From: JADLEX01 sp964586775
Lineage (GTDB): Bacteria > Lernaellota > Lernaellaia > JACKCT01
NCBI GenBank assembly: GCA_964586775.1
Contig: CAZPJD010000279.1
Coordinates: 1-13,595, forward strand
DNA: 13,595 nt
Reading direction: 5' to 3'
Shown here: piece after piece, positions 6,903 to 13,135 of the stretch
Layout: every line of letters begins with the position of its first letter
Numbering within the stretch: the first letter of the stretch is position 1
Notes under the pieces: generated by a model
Told to the model about the DNA's origin: nothing
The model's database searches: none
Seen by the model: the letters and a program-made list of their open reading frames with translations, nothing else
Position numbers and translations under genes: made by a program

Positions 6903-7606
6903 GCACGAACCCCAAGATATACGACATCGCCCGGCTCGCCGACCTCGCGGCCGATCGCGTCCGTCGCGATCTCCTCGGCGCCGGGAACCGCCTCGCGAAA
7001 TCGCGCCCAAAAAAGCGCGTTGGGCGACGGCGACCAGACCGCGAGCACCCCGCCGGGGCCGAGCGCCGCGACCGTCCGGCGAATCCCGTCCGCCGTGTAG
7101 AGCCGCTCGTTGCCCTCGGCGGCGAGCCATCCGGGGCCGTTGTCCACGTCGAGGAGCGCAAGGTCGTACGCGCCCGCGTTGGCATCCACATCATCCGTCA
7201 GATCCGCGATCACCACGCGGGTGCGCGGGTCATCCAGCGCGCCCCCGTTCGTCTCGCCAAAGTAGCGCCGGTTCCACTCGACCACCTTGGGCGCGATCTC
7301 GACCACGTCGACCTCGCGCACGCCGGGCAGGTCGAGCGCCGCGCGCAGTGTGTAGCCCGCGCCGAGGCCGCCGACGAGCACGCGTATGTCGCCCTGGCGT
7401 GCGAGTCGCTCCCACGCGAGTCGCGCCATCGCCGATTCGGAGTGGTGGCCGTGCGTCGCCATCAGGAAGTTGCCGCCGAGGCGGATCTCGTAGCCGACCC
7501 GGCCGTCATCGGTCGCGTAACGACGCAGCGTGACCTCGCCCAGCGGCGTGTCGCCGCGATCGACGTCTTCGTAGGTCAATTGAACGCTGCGCAGCGTCGC
7601 GCCCAC
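6899..7606 (-). CDS. Spermidine-synthase-like, SAM-binding Rossmann protein
   Basis: The 235-residue protein resembles the spermine/spermidine synthase family. A Rossmann SAM-binding core is clear: VLVGGLGAGYTLRAAL (76-91) is the glycine motif, VDVVEIAPKVVEW (99-111) ends strand 2 with the acidic residue E103, and YDLALLDVDNGPGWL (147-161) stands where true synthases have DSTDP. The DVDNGP form is common in a widespread group of unassigned spermidine-synthase-like proteins, so polyamine synthesis should not be assumed. The protein is shorter than SpeE (about 290) and the N-terminal part is reduced. GTG start with GGGAGG six bases upstream. It is the first gene of the unit with the SGNH-like gene, ridA and ogt, and shares GTGA with the next gene. 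Confidence 0.75.
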   Translation of the reverse strand: MGATLRSVQLTYEDVDRGDTPLGEVTLRRYATDDGRVGYEIRLGGNFLMATHGHHSESAMARLAWERLARQGDIRVLVGGLGAGYTLRAALDLPGVREVDVVEIAPKVVEWNRRYFGETNGGALDDPRTRVVIADLTDDVDANAGAYDLALLDVDNGPGWLAAEGNERLYTADGIRRTVAALGPGGVLAVWSPSPNALFWARFREAVPGAEEIATDAIGREVGEPGDVVYLGVRA

Positions 7607-7631
7607 GCGCCCTCCCGCGATTTCGCCGTGC

Positions 7632-7660
7632 AGACTAAGGAATCGGTCGCCGCGTCACAA
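7632..7660 (-). promoter_or_regulatory. Candidate promoter of the spermidine-synthase-like/SGNH/ridA/ogt unit
   Basis: On the minus strand TTGTGA (7655-7660) is followed after 17 bases by TAGTCT (7632-7637). Each box is only a partial match to sigma-70. Transcription would start near 7625, just before the GGGAGG ribosome site and the GTG at 7606. Placement is good; the match is modest. Confidence 0.35.
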
Positions 7661-7951
7661 GGATCGATGAATGGGCCGTCGAGCGACGAAAAACGTCCGG
7701 ATCCGGTAAGTCGACCGAAGCGATGCCCATCGAGAATCAGCCCGGAGCGATGCCGAGGAGAATTCCAAAGGTCCTATTTCCGAAATGGAAGTCGCGAAAC
7801 GGCACCACGTGACCATGGCCTCACCGAAGGGCCTGTTTTCACTGATTCGCGGACGGAGAATCCCATTTCTCGTCCGGCGAACGCGATGGTTCACCCTCGT
7901 CGCGGCGTGAAGGCGGATTTTTCGGGGCGAAAAGGGACGCTCGGCCGATTC

Positions 7952-7980
7952 TTGACACGCCCCGCATCGCAGCCTAATCC
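7952..7980 (+). promoter_or_regulatory. Sigma-70-like promoter of the B-box/pseudopilin-like pair
   Basis: TTGACA (7952-7957) is a perfect -35 box. After 17 bases comes TAATCC (7975-7980). Transcription would start near 7987, next to the ribosome site GGAG (7988-7991) and 13 bases before the ATG at 8000. This is the best promoter match in the window. Confidence 0.6.
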
Positions 7981-7999
7981 CGTATGCGGAGAATCGGCC

Positions 8000-8620
8000 A
8001 TGAAGTGTTATCGCCATCCCCGCGAAGACGCGCTTTACGAGTGCTCGCTGTGCGGTCAGCCGGTGTGCGGCGACTGCATGGTCTTTTCGGGCGACAGCGA
8101 CCAGATCACCTGCCCGACCTGCAATCTGGACACGGCCGCGGATGCGCACTCGGACCGGGCGGTCGTGGAGCAGCAGGAGTTCGCACGACTCGCGCACGAG
8201 CGGGCGCACCAAGTGTCGTGGCGCGAGCGCTTCAACGTTCAGGTCAGTCTGCCGCTCGTGCTGGTCGTGGTCGCAATCGTCGTCGCGCACATGTGGATCG
8301 ACAGCCAACTCGAATACGCGCAGGAAACGATCTTGGTGACGGACCCGCGCCTGTGGGAGAACAACACCCCCGCGCCGCAGTTCACGTACGTGCTCACGAA
8401 GATCTTTCAGTATCGCGCGGACAAGGGCCGGTACCCCGCGGATTTGAATGCGCTCGTTCCCGATTACCTGCCGAGCGAACCGAAGATCATGAAGACCGAG
8501 GAACGATTCAACTACGTGCTCGATCCGAAAAACGGGTTCGTACTCTCGCTTCCGCGCGCCGACCAGTTCCGCTTTGTGAAGCTCTACGCGACGGGCGCCG
8601 GGGAACTCGCGATCGAATGA
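8000..8620 (+). CDS. B-box zinc-finger, single membrane span and pseudopilin-like domain protein
   Basis: The 206-residue protein has three parts. Residues 1-41 are a B-box-type zinc finger with ligands C3, H6, C15, C18, C23, C26, C38 and C41 (CYRHP, CSLCGQPVCGDC, CPTC), the form seen at the N-terminus of many bacterial membrane proteins. Residues 82-100 form one membrane helix. Residues 120-206 resemble the outer domain of type II secretion pseudopilins: FTYVLTKIFQYRADKGRYPA followed by DLNALVPDYLPSEP and FNYVLDPKNGFVLSLP, the usual helix, then xYPxxLxxLvPxYLpxxP, then strands. It has no prepilin cleavage site; the zinc finger and helix replace it. The finger should be in the cytoplasm and the pilin-like part outside. 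GGAG lies eight bases before the ATG. The stop overlaps the next gene by four bases (ATGA). Function unknown. Confidence 0.75.
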   Translation: MKCYRHPREDALYECSLCGQPVCGDCMVFSGDSDQITCPTCNLDTAADAHSDRAVVEQQEFARLAHERAHQVSWRERFNVQVSLPLVLVVVAIVVAHMWIDSQLEYAQETILVTDPRLWENNTPAPQFTYVLTKIFQYRADKGRYPADLNALVPDYLPSEPKIMKTEERFNYVLDPKNGFVLSLPRADQFRFVKLYATGAGELAIE

Positions 8621-9063
8621 CGACGCGCCTGCAAAACCGGCGAGACGGGATCGCCCTGATCGACCTGCTGCTGCTGCTGACAGCGATGTTGCTGGGGATC
8701 CTTCTCATCATGAAGGTCGGCGAATATCGCGAGTTCCGCTACGCGAAAATGTGCCAGCTCAATCAGCAGTCCGCGGACGAGACGCTCTGGTCCGTTTTGG
8801 CCGACGAAAATATCGATATTCCGCTGCTGTCCACGGGCCACGTGGTGACCCGTCCCGACGGCAAACGCGAGATGGTGCTGATCTTTCTGCCCGCGCCGGG
8901 CGAGATCTTTCCGCGCGAGATGGTGATCGATCTCGACGAACGCCATCACGCGGGCCTCGTCGTCTGCCCGCTCCACAAGAAGTCGCCGAAGGACGCGCCC
9001 GTGATGGATTACTGGTTCGGCGCGGGCCGGTGGTGGTGCCTGCACAACGAGCGCCACAATTGA
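8617..9063 (+). CDS. Small prepilin-like membrane protein (possible minor pseudopilin)
   Basis: The 148-residue protein starts with a short basic leader (MTTRLQNRRDG) followed by IALIDLLLLLTAMLLGILLI, a hydrophobic helix like that of type IV pilins and type II secretion pseudopilins. Cleavage after G11 would leave I12 as residue +1 and D16 at +5, where nearly all prepilins have glutamate; aspartate keeps the charge. The outer domain (about 40-148) contains VTRPDGKREMVLIFLPAPG and a C-terminal part with C117 and C141 that could pair. I do not recognise that domain. The start ATG overlaps the stop of the B-box gene (ATGA), so the two are translated together. It ends 37 bases from the convergent GspG-like gene. 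Confidence 0.65.
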   Translation: MTTRLQNRRDGIALIDLLLLLTAMLLGILLIMKVGEYREFRYAKMCQLNQQSADETLWSVLADENIDIPLLSTGHVVTRPDGKREMVLIFLPAPGEIFPREMVIDLDERHHAGLVVCPLHKKSPKDAPVMDYWFGAGRWWCLHNERHN

Positions 9064-9100
9064 ACGCGGCGCGCGGCATGGCTGACGGGGTTGTTTACCG

Positions 9101-9709
9101 CTAGTGCCCGCCGCCGAGGTTCTGGTTCGTGTTCGGATAGTGGCCCATGCGGACCGAGATCACGCTCTCCCACGGGCTCGTGTCGAGGCCGAGATCTTCG
9201 AGGATGTCCTCGTATTTTGGCTTGGGCAGGCCGTCCTTGCCGCCCCATGTGCTGGGCTTGAGCGTCAGATAGACCGCGCCACCCGTGATGCCCATGTAGT
9301 TGTAGCCGGGTTCGTAGTTATCCCAGTCGTAAAGCCCACCCCAGGGGTTGCGTTTCCATATTTTCCACTCGGACAGATACGGACCCTTCCACCCGCTCAG
9401 ATCCACCAGATTCCACTTCGAGGAGTGCCCCCCCGTTTGCCAGCCGAACTTGTCGATCATGCCTGGGTCGACTCCCCGATTGACATCGGGCGGGTAGACG
9501 CCAACGTCGGTCTGGAAGCGCCCGGCGGCGATTTTGACCTGGCGGATGTCGGACATGAAGACCGCGAGCATAGCCCGGTGGCGCGTCCACGACATGGTGC
9601 GATACCAGCCGACGAAGACGATGCTCGCGATGAGCAGCACCATCATGATTTCGATGAACGTCACGCCGCTGCGTTTTCCGCCAATCGGGCTTTTCAGGAT
9701 CCGTCTCAT
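9101..9709 (-). CDS. GspG-like type II secretion/pilin-family pseudopilin
   Basis: The 202-residue protein has a classic prepilin signal: a basic leader ending KRSG, then VTFIEIMMVLLIASIVFVGW. Cleavage after G15 gives V16 as +1 and E20 as the conserved +5 glutamate. The rest follows the GspG plan: a long helix (RHRAMLAVFMSDIRQVKIAAGRFQ, 43-66, with an interruption), DVGVYPPD (68-75), then WKGPYLSEW and RNPWGGLYDWDNY (107-132), the GPYL/PWG block of major pseudopilins. It is longer than most GspG (about 140) because of insertions and an unusual tail ending QNLGGGH. Eleven tryptophans are scattered through it. A strong GGGGGAG ribosome site precedes the ATG. No secretin, ATPase or platform gene is in the window. 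Confidence 0.82.
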   Translation of the reverse strand: MRRILKSPIGGKRSGVTFIEIMMVLLIASIVFVGWYRTMSWTRHRAMLAVFMSDIRQVKIAAGRFQTDVGVYPPDVNRGVDPGMIDKFGWQTGGHSSKWNLVDLSGWKGPYLSEWKIWKRNPWGGLYDWDNYEPGYNYMGITGGAVYLTLKPSTWGGKDGLPKPKYEDILEDLGLDTSPWESVISVRMGHYPNTNQNLGGGH

Positions 9710-9764
9710 GGCCGTTCTCCCCCTTGAGAACGTATCGACATCTTCCTGCGCGAACTTGATGCAA

Positions 9765-9774
9765 GGAACGTTCC
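9765..9774. repeat. Perfect 10-bp palindrome GGAACGTTCC
   Basis: It lies about 55 bases upstream of the GspG-like ATG, in the 235-base divergent region before rlmB. It could be a regulator site, but a palindrome this short may be chance. No convincing promoter boxes for either gene were found in this region. Confidence 0.25.
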
Positions 9775-9944
9775 GTTCGTATCGTCACGACCGACGGTCA
9801 GGATTTGTGTGGTGAACGCGGTCGATTCGTTCATTTTCGCCGCGAATCGGGTGGGTTCGCGTCGGGAAATCTCCGCACGGGTTACGCTAGGTAATCCCGC
9901 CTGAACGCGGTAGAAGAGCCCGGAGAGTCGACGGGGGGCTTCGG

Positions 9945-10688
9945 ATGACGCAGCGAATTGTCGGGGTTCACGCGGTCGAGGCGGCACTGGCGTCGTCGTC
10001 GGGCCGCGTCACGCGCGTTTATCTCGATCGAGAGCGCGCCGACCGCTTCGGCAAGCTCGTTGATCTCGCGCGGCGGGCCGGGGTGAGTGTCGAGTCCGTC
10101 CCACGTCACGAGCTCGATCGCAAGGATCCTTCCCGTCGTCATCAAGGCGTGGTTGCGGATGTGCGTGCCCACGAGGGTGCGTCGCTGGACGAGACGATCA
10201 AGCGCATGCCTTCCGGCTCGCGCGTGGCCGTGGTGCTCGACGGCGTGACCGACCCCCAGAACCTCGGCGCGATCCTGCGAAGCTGCGGCGCGTTTGGCGT
10301 CAGCTTTGTCGTGCTGCCGCGCGATCGCAGCGCGCAGGTCACGCCACTGGTCGATCAAATCTCGTCCGGCGCGTCCGACGCGGTTCAGATCGTGCACGCC
10401 ACCAACCTGACGCGCGCGCTGGAAATGCTGAAGGAGGCGGGCTTCTGGTGCTACTCGCTCGAAGCCGACGGCGACGCGCACCTGCACGAGATCGATCTGT
10501 CGGGCGACGTGGCGATCGTCCTGGGCAGCGAGGGCAAGGGCGCGCGACGGCTCGTGCGCGAGCACGCCGATCGTGTCTGCCGGTTGCCGGCCGCCGGGCC
10601 GATCGCGTCGCTCAACGTCGCCGCCGCCGCCGCGTGCGCGCTGTACGAAATCCACCGCCAGCGGTTGACCGCGCCGAAGCGGGGGTGA
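9945..10688 (+). CDS. rlmB: TrmH/SpoU-family rRNA 2'-O-methyltransferase (RlmB-like)
   Basis: This is a SPOUT-class enzyme that methylates a ribose 2'-OH in RNA using SAM; RlmB modifies G2251 of 23S rRNA. The 247-residue length fits RlmB (E. coli 243). An N-terminal substrate-binding domain (IVGVHAVEAAL at 5-15) is present, as in RlmB, TrmH-type A proteins and their relatives. The three SPOUT motifs are intact: LDGVTDPQNLGAILRSC (98-114) with N106 and R112, IVLGSEGKGARRLV (191-204) with E196, and LPAAGPIASLNVAAAAA (214-230) with N224. These form the knotted SAM site. A GGGGGG run precedes the ATG by a few bases. recO begins one base after its stop, so the two are cotranscribed. The family is certain; the exact target nucleotide is inferred from the N-terminal domain and length. 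Confidence 0.88.
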   Translation: MTQRIVGVHAVEAALASSSGRVTRVYLDRERADRFGKLVDLARRAGVSVESVPRHELDRKDPSRRHQGVVADVRAHEGASLDETIKRMPSGSRVAVVLDGVTDPQNLGAILRSCGAFGVSFVVLPRDRSAQVTPLVDQISSGASDAVQIVHATNLTRALEMLKEAGFWCYSLEADGDAHLHEIDLSGDVAIVLGSEGKGARRLVREHADRVCRLPAAGPIASLNVAAAAACALYEIHRQRLTAPKRG

Positions 10689-10689
10689 C

Positions 10690-11463
10690 GTGTCCGGCAC
10701 GCCGCTCACCGCGCTCGTCGTCAAGCTGATTCCGTTTCGCGAGAGCGACCGGATCGCGTGGCTCGTCACGCGCGAGGAGGGGCTGGTCTCGGCGCTCGTG
10801 CGCGGCGTGCGCAAGAGCCAGAAGCGCTTCGCCAACGTCTTCGATCTCGGCAACCTCGTGCGTGTGCGCGTTTCGGCGCGGCGCGGCGGTATGCCCACGG
10901 TGGATTCCGGCGAGATGCTCGACGGGCATTGGGCAAGCGTCGATTCGGTCGCGGCGTTCTCCGCCCTCGCGCACGTGATCGAGGTGACGCGCAGGTTTTC
11001 GGTCGAGAGTCACGCCGAGCCCGAGCTCTTCGACGCGGCGTGCGCGACGCTCGCGGCGCTCGAGGACGGGGTGCGTCCCATCGTGCTGCGGGTCTTCGAG
11101 GCGGCGACGCTCGCGGCGACGGGGCTCGCGCCCAATCTGACGAACTGCGTCGTTTGCGGACGCGCGGCGCGCCCCGAGGACCCGGCGCGATACTCGACGT
11201 TGCGCGGCGGCATCGTGTGTTCGCGCTGCCTGGCCGATCATCAGCTCGCGATGATCGGACCCGCGGCGCGCGCGTTCATGGCCGCGTCGTTCGCCGGCCC
11301 ACGCGAGGAACTTTTCACGCGCGATCTGGCCAAGCCCGATCACGACGCGCTGGCGGCGATCCTGCCCGCGCAGATCGAGCACCATCTGGGCGGGGCGCTG
11401 GTGGCGCTGCGTTTCGTGCGTCGACTGCCGCGCCCGGCGCAGATCGCCGCGACGATGGCGTGA
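10690..11463 (+). CDS. recO: DNA repair protein RecO
   Basis: RecO works with RecR (and RecF) to load RecA onto single-stranded DNA covered by SSB, in gap repair and recombination. The 257-residue protein has normal length. The N-terminal OB fold is visible in ALVVKLIPFRESDRIAWLVT (8-27) and GLVSALVRGVRKSQKRF (31-47), typical of RecO. A helical domain and a four-cysteine zinc site follow: C153, C156, C177 and C180 (CVVCG and CSRC). The start is a GTG one base after the rlmB stop, suggesting coupled translation. No strong terminator follows; a GC hairpin at 11503-11519 is the nearest candidate. Confidence 0.92.
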   Translation: MSGTPLTALVVKLIPFRESDRIAWLVTREEGLVSALVRGVRKSQKRFANVFDLGNLVRVRVSARRGGMPTVDSGEMLDGHWASVDSVAAFSALAHVIEVTRRFSVESHAEPELFDAACATLAALEDGVRPIVLRVFEAATLAATGLAPNLTNCVVCGRAARPEDPARYSTLRGGIVCSRCLADHQLAMIGPAARAFMAASFAGPREELFTRDLAKPDHDALAAILPAQIEHHLGGALVALRFVRRLPRPAQIAATMA

Positions 11464-11502
11464 TAGCGGCGCAGCGACGCCAACACATACTCGCGGGCAG
11501 AT

Positions 11503-11519
11503 GTCGCGCAGGGCGCGAC
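11503..11519 (+). terminator. Weak candidate terminator after recO
   Basis: GTCGCGC (11503-11509) and GCGCGAC (11513-11519) make a perfect 7-bp stem with a 3-base loop, 40 bases after the recO stop. The DNA after it is AT-rich but has no run of T, so it is not a canonical terminator. Confidence 0.3.
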
Positions 11520-11524
11520 GATCA

Positions 11525-11564
11525 TTAGCCAATAATTAGCCTATTCGATTTCGAAGTAGCCAAT
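11525..11564. repeat. Three short TAGCC(A/T)AT repeats
   Basis: TTAGCCAAT (11525-11533), TTAGCCTAT (11536-11544) and GTAGCCAAT (11556-11564) start 11 and 20 bases apart, close to one and two turns of the helix. A small dyad TTCGA/TCGAA (11544-11555) sits between the second and third. Function unknown. Confidence 0.4.
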
Positions 11565-11568
11565 TGCG

Positions 11569-11611
11569 AAAAAGAATAAAAAAAAGGCCACCGAGCGGCA
11601 AACCGGTGGCC
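11569..11611 (-). terminator. Intrinsic terminator of the ftsA-ftsZ transcript
   Basis: On the minus strand GGCCACCG and CGGTGGCC (11604-11611 and 11586-11593) make a perfect 8-bp stem with a 10-base loop. It is followed at once by eight T, then ATTC and five more T. This is a textbook Rho-independent terminator. It lies 213 bases beyond the ftsZ stop. On the plus strand no T-run follows, so it serves only the minus strand. Confidence 0.9.
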
Positions 11612-11824
11612 GAGAAAAGGGATGTTGCGGCGGTCGGGTGGGGAACCCGGGCGCCGTTTGGAGACCGCAAGAGGCGGGCGCGGTCCCCGCGACGCAATCG
11701 GCGAAGGAGCCTCCGATCGCGCCGTTTCGGTTTTGTCAAAGACCTTTGTCGGAGCGCGCTCGCTCCGCGATGTTCGTTCTCGTTCGCCGGACGTTTCGAC
11801 CGGCCACTTCGTCCGACCTTTTCG

Positions 11825-13090
11825 TCAGTCGGCGAGGCGGCGCAGGAACGTCGGGATATCGTAGTCCTCGCCCTGGCGCGCGTCGCGGCGACGTCCACCC
11901 GCCGCCGCGGCCTTGACCTCGGGACGGGCGTGCGTGACGACCTGCTCGCGCGGCTCGTTGTCGACGTCGGAGACGCGGCCCATGCGAATCACGGGGCGGC
12001 TTTCGCGCGCGGTCGGCGCGGGGCGTTCGTCGAATCGCCGCGAGATCACCGATGCGCGGGAAACCGGAACGGGCTCGGACCGGCGCGGCACGGCGACGGG
12101 CTCGTCGCGGCGGATCGTCGTGCTCCCCCACTCGACGGCGGCGGCGTCGAAGCCGGTGGCGATGACGGTGATGCGCACCGCGTCGCCCATGCGCTCGTCG
12201 ATCACCGCGCCGAAGATGATGTTGGCGCGGTCGGTCGCGGCCTCGGCGGCCTCCTGCACCAGACTCGCCGCGTCGTTCACCTCGGCGAGGGTCATGTCCG
12301 ACGAGCCGGTGATGTTGATGAGCACGCCCTGCGCGCCGCGGATCTCGACGTTTTCCAGCAGCGGGCTGCTGATGGCCATGTTCGCGGCCTCGATCGCCCG
12401 GTTCTCGCCGGTGGCGATGCCGGTGCCCATCAGCGCCACGCCCATGTCCTTCATGATCGTGCGCACGTCGTTGATGTCGAGGTTGATGAGGCCCGGCACG
12501 GTGATGAGGTCGGAGATCGATTGCACCGCGTTGAGCAGCACCTCGTCGGCTTTGCGGAACGCGTCGAGCATCGACGTGTCTTTGCCGGCGATGGCGAGCA
12601 GCTTCTGGTTGGGAATCGTGATGAGCGTGTCGACGTGCTCGTTGAGCGCGTCGAGACCCTCGTCGGCCTGGCGCTGGCGTCGCCGCCCCTCGAAGACGAA
12701 GGGCTTGGTGACGATGGCGACCGTCAGCGCGTCCATCTCGCGCGCGATCCGCGCGATGACCGGCGCCGCGCCGGTGCCCGTGCCGCCGCCCATGCCCGCG
12801 GTCACGAAGACCATGTGCGCGCCCTCGATGTGGCGACGGATCGCGTCCTCGGCGTCCTCGGCCGCCTGACGGCCGACGTCGGGATTCCCGCCCGCGCCCA
12901 GGCCGCGCCCGATCTGGATGTGGCAGGGCGCGAGATTCGACTCGAGCGCCTGCGCGTCCGTGTTGCAGGCGATGAACTCGACGCCGCCCATGCCGGACTG
13001 GATCATCGTGTTCACGGCGTTGCCTCCGCCGCCGCCCACCCCGATCACCTTGATGACCGCCGTTTCATGCCGCTCAATCATCTCAATCAT
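11825..13090 (-). CDS. ftsZ: Cell division GTPase FtsZ
   Basis: FtsZ is the bacterial tubulin that polymerises into the Z ring at the division site. The 421-residue protein has a GTPase core from about 10 to 320: IKVIGVGGGGGNAVN (13-27), NTDAQAL (43-49), the tubulin signature GGGTGTG (101-107), and the T7 loop NLDIND (203-208) with catalytic D205 and D208 (more often NLDFAD). A long basic, proline-rich linker (about 325-405) follows. The tail ends DYDIPTFLRRLAD, the conserved peptide that binds FtsA and other partners. GGAGGAG lies eight bases before the ATG at 13090. The first codons are a 9-base tandem copy, so the ATG at 13081 is another possible start. ftsA ends 45 bases upstream, the usual order. 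Confidence 0.98.
   Translation of the reverse strand: MIEMIERHETAVIKVIGVGGGGGNAVNTMIQSGMGGVEFIACNTDAQALESNLAPCHIQIGRGLGAGGNPDVGRQAAEDAEDAIRRHIEGAHMVFVTAGMGGGTGTGAAPVIARIAREMDALTVAIVTKPFVFEGRRRQRQADEGLDALNEHVDTLITIPNQKLLAIAGKDTSMLDAFRKADEVLLNAVQSISDLITVPGLINLDINDVRTIMKDMGVALMGTGIATGENRAIEAANMAISSPLLENVEIRGAQGVLINITGSSDMTLAEVNDAASLVQEAAEAATDRANIIFGAVIDERMGDAVRITVIATGFDAAAVEWGSTTIRRDEPVAVPRRSEPVPVSRASVISRRFDERPAPTARESRPVIRMGRVSDVDNEPREQVVTHARPEVKAAAAGGRRRDARQGEDYDIPTFLRRLAD
13073..13090 (-). repeat. Tandem 9-bp duplication at the ftsZ start
   Basis: ATGATTGAG is present twice in a row and encodes MIE-MIE. It duplicates the start codon, giving two possible initiation sites nine bases apart; the GGAGGAG site is better spaced for the first. 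Confidence 0.8.
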
Positions 13091-13135
13091 GCGATCGCTC
13101 CTCCGTGAAAGGCCCGCGCCCGCGCGGGCATGCCC

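Larger units (their letters stand above)
7607..7999. other. Divergent intergenic region, 393 bp
   Basis: No credible gene is seen here. It holds candidate promoters in both directions, listed separately. It also has a 10-base palindrome CCGGATCCGG near 7692-7701 and a bulged hairpin at 7850-7876 (CGGACG/CGTCCG plus AGAA/TTCT) with no T-run on either side. Confidence 0.7.
11464..11824. other. Convergent intergenic region between recO and ftsZ, 361 bp
   Basis: No gene is supported. The part 11520-11585 is strikingly AT-rich compared with everything around it and holds the repeats and the ftsZ-side terminator listed separately. The part 11612-11824 would be the untranslated end of the ftsZ message. 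It has a 7-bp hairpin at 11750-11767 (CGGAGCG/CGCTCCG) next to a near-palindrome at 11735-11750. Confidence 0.7.

Noticed and set aside
5964..7130. A longer start for the SGNH-like gene (388 residues)
   Set aside because: The extra 76 residues lie inside the spermidine-synthase-like gene and are arginine-rich; the GTG at 6902 gives a clean membrane anchor and a GTGA overlap.
7850..7876. A hairpin as a terminator in the divergent region
   Set aside because: The stem is bulged and neither strand has a following T-run.
9064..9100. A bidirectional terminator between the convergent pseudopilin genes
   Set aside because: The 37 bases contain no stem of useful length followed by a T-run on either strand.
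9765..9774. GGAACGTTCC as a LexA/SOS box
   Set aside because: It lacks the spacing of the known LexA boxes (GAAC-N4-GTTC or CTGT-N8-ACAG).
11620..11700. A tRNA-like stretch after the ftsZ terminator
   Set aside because: No GTTCRA T-loop, no acceptor stem and no clover-leaf pairing could be traced.
11564..13108. A 514-codon plus-strand frame opposite ftsZ
   Set aside because: Same GC-driven shadow; low-complexity R/H/D/V composition and no family resemblance.
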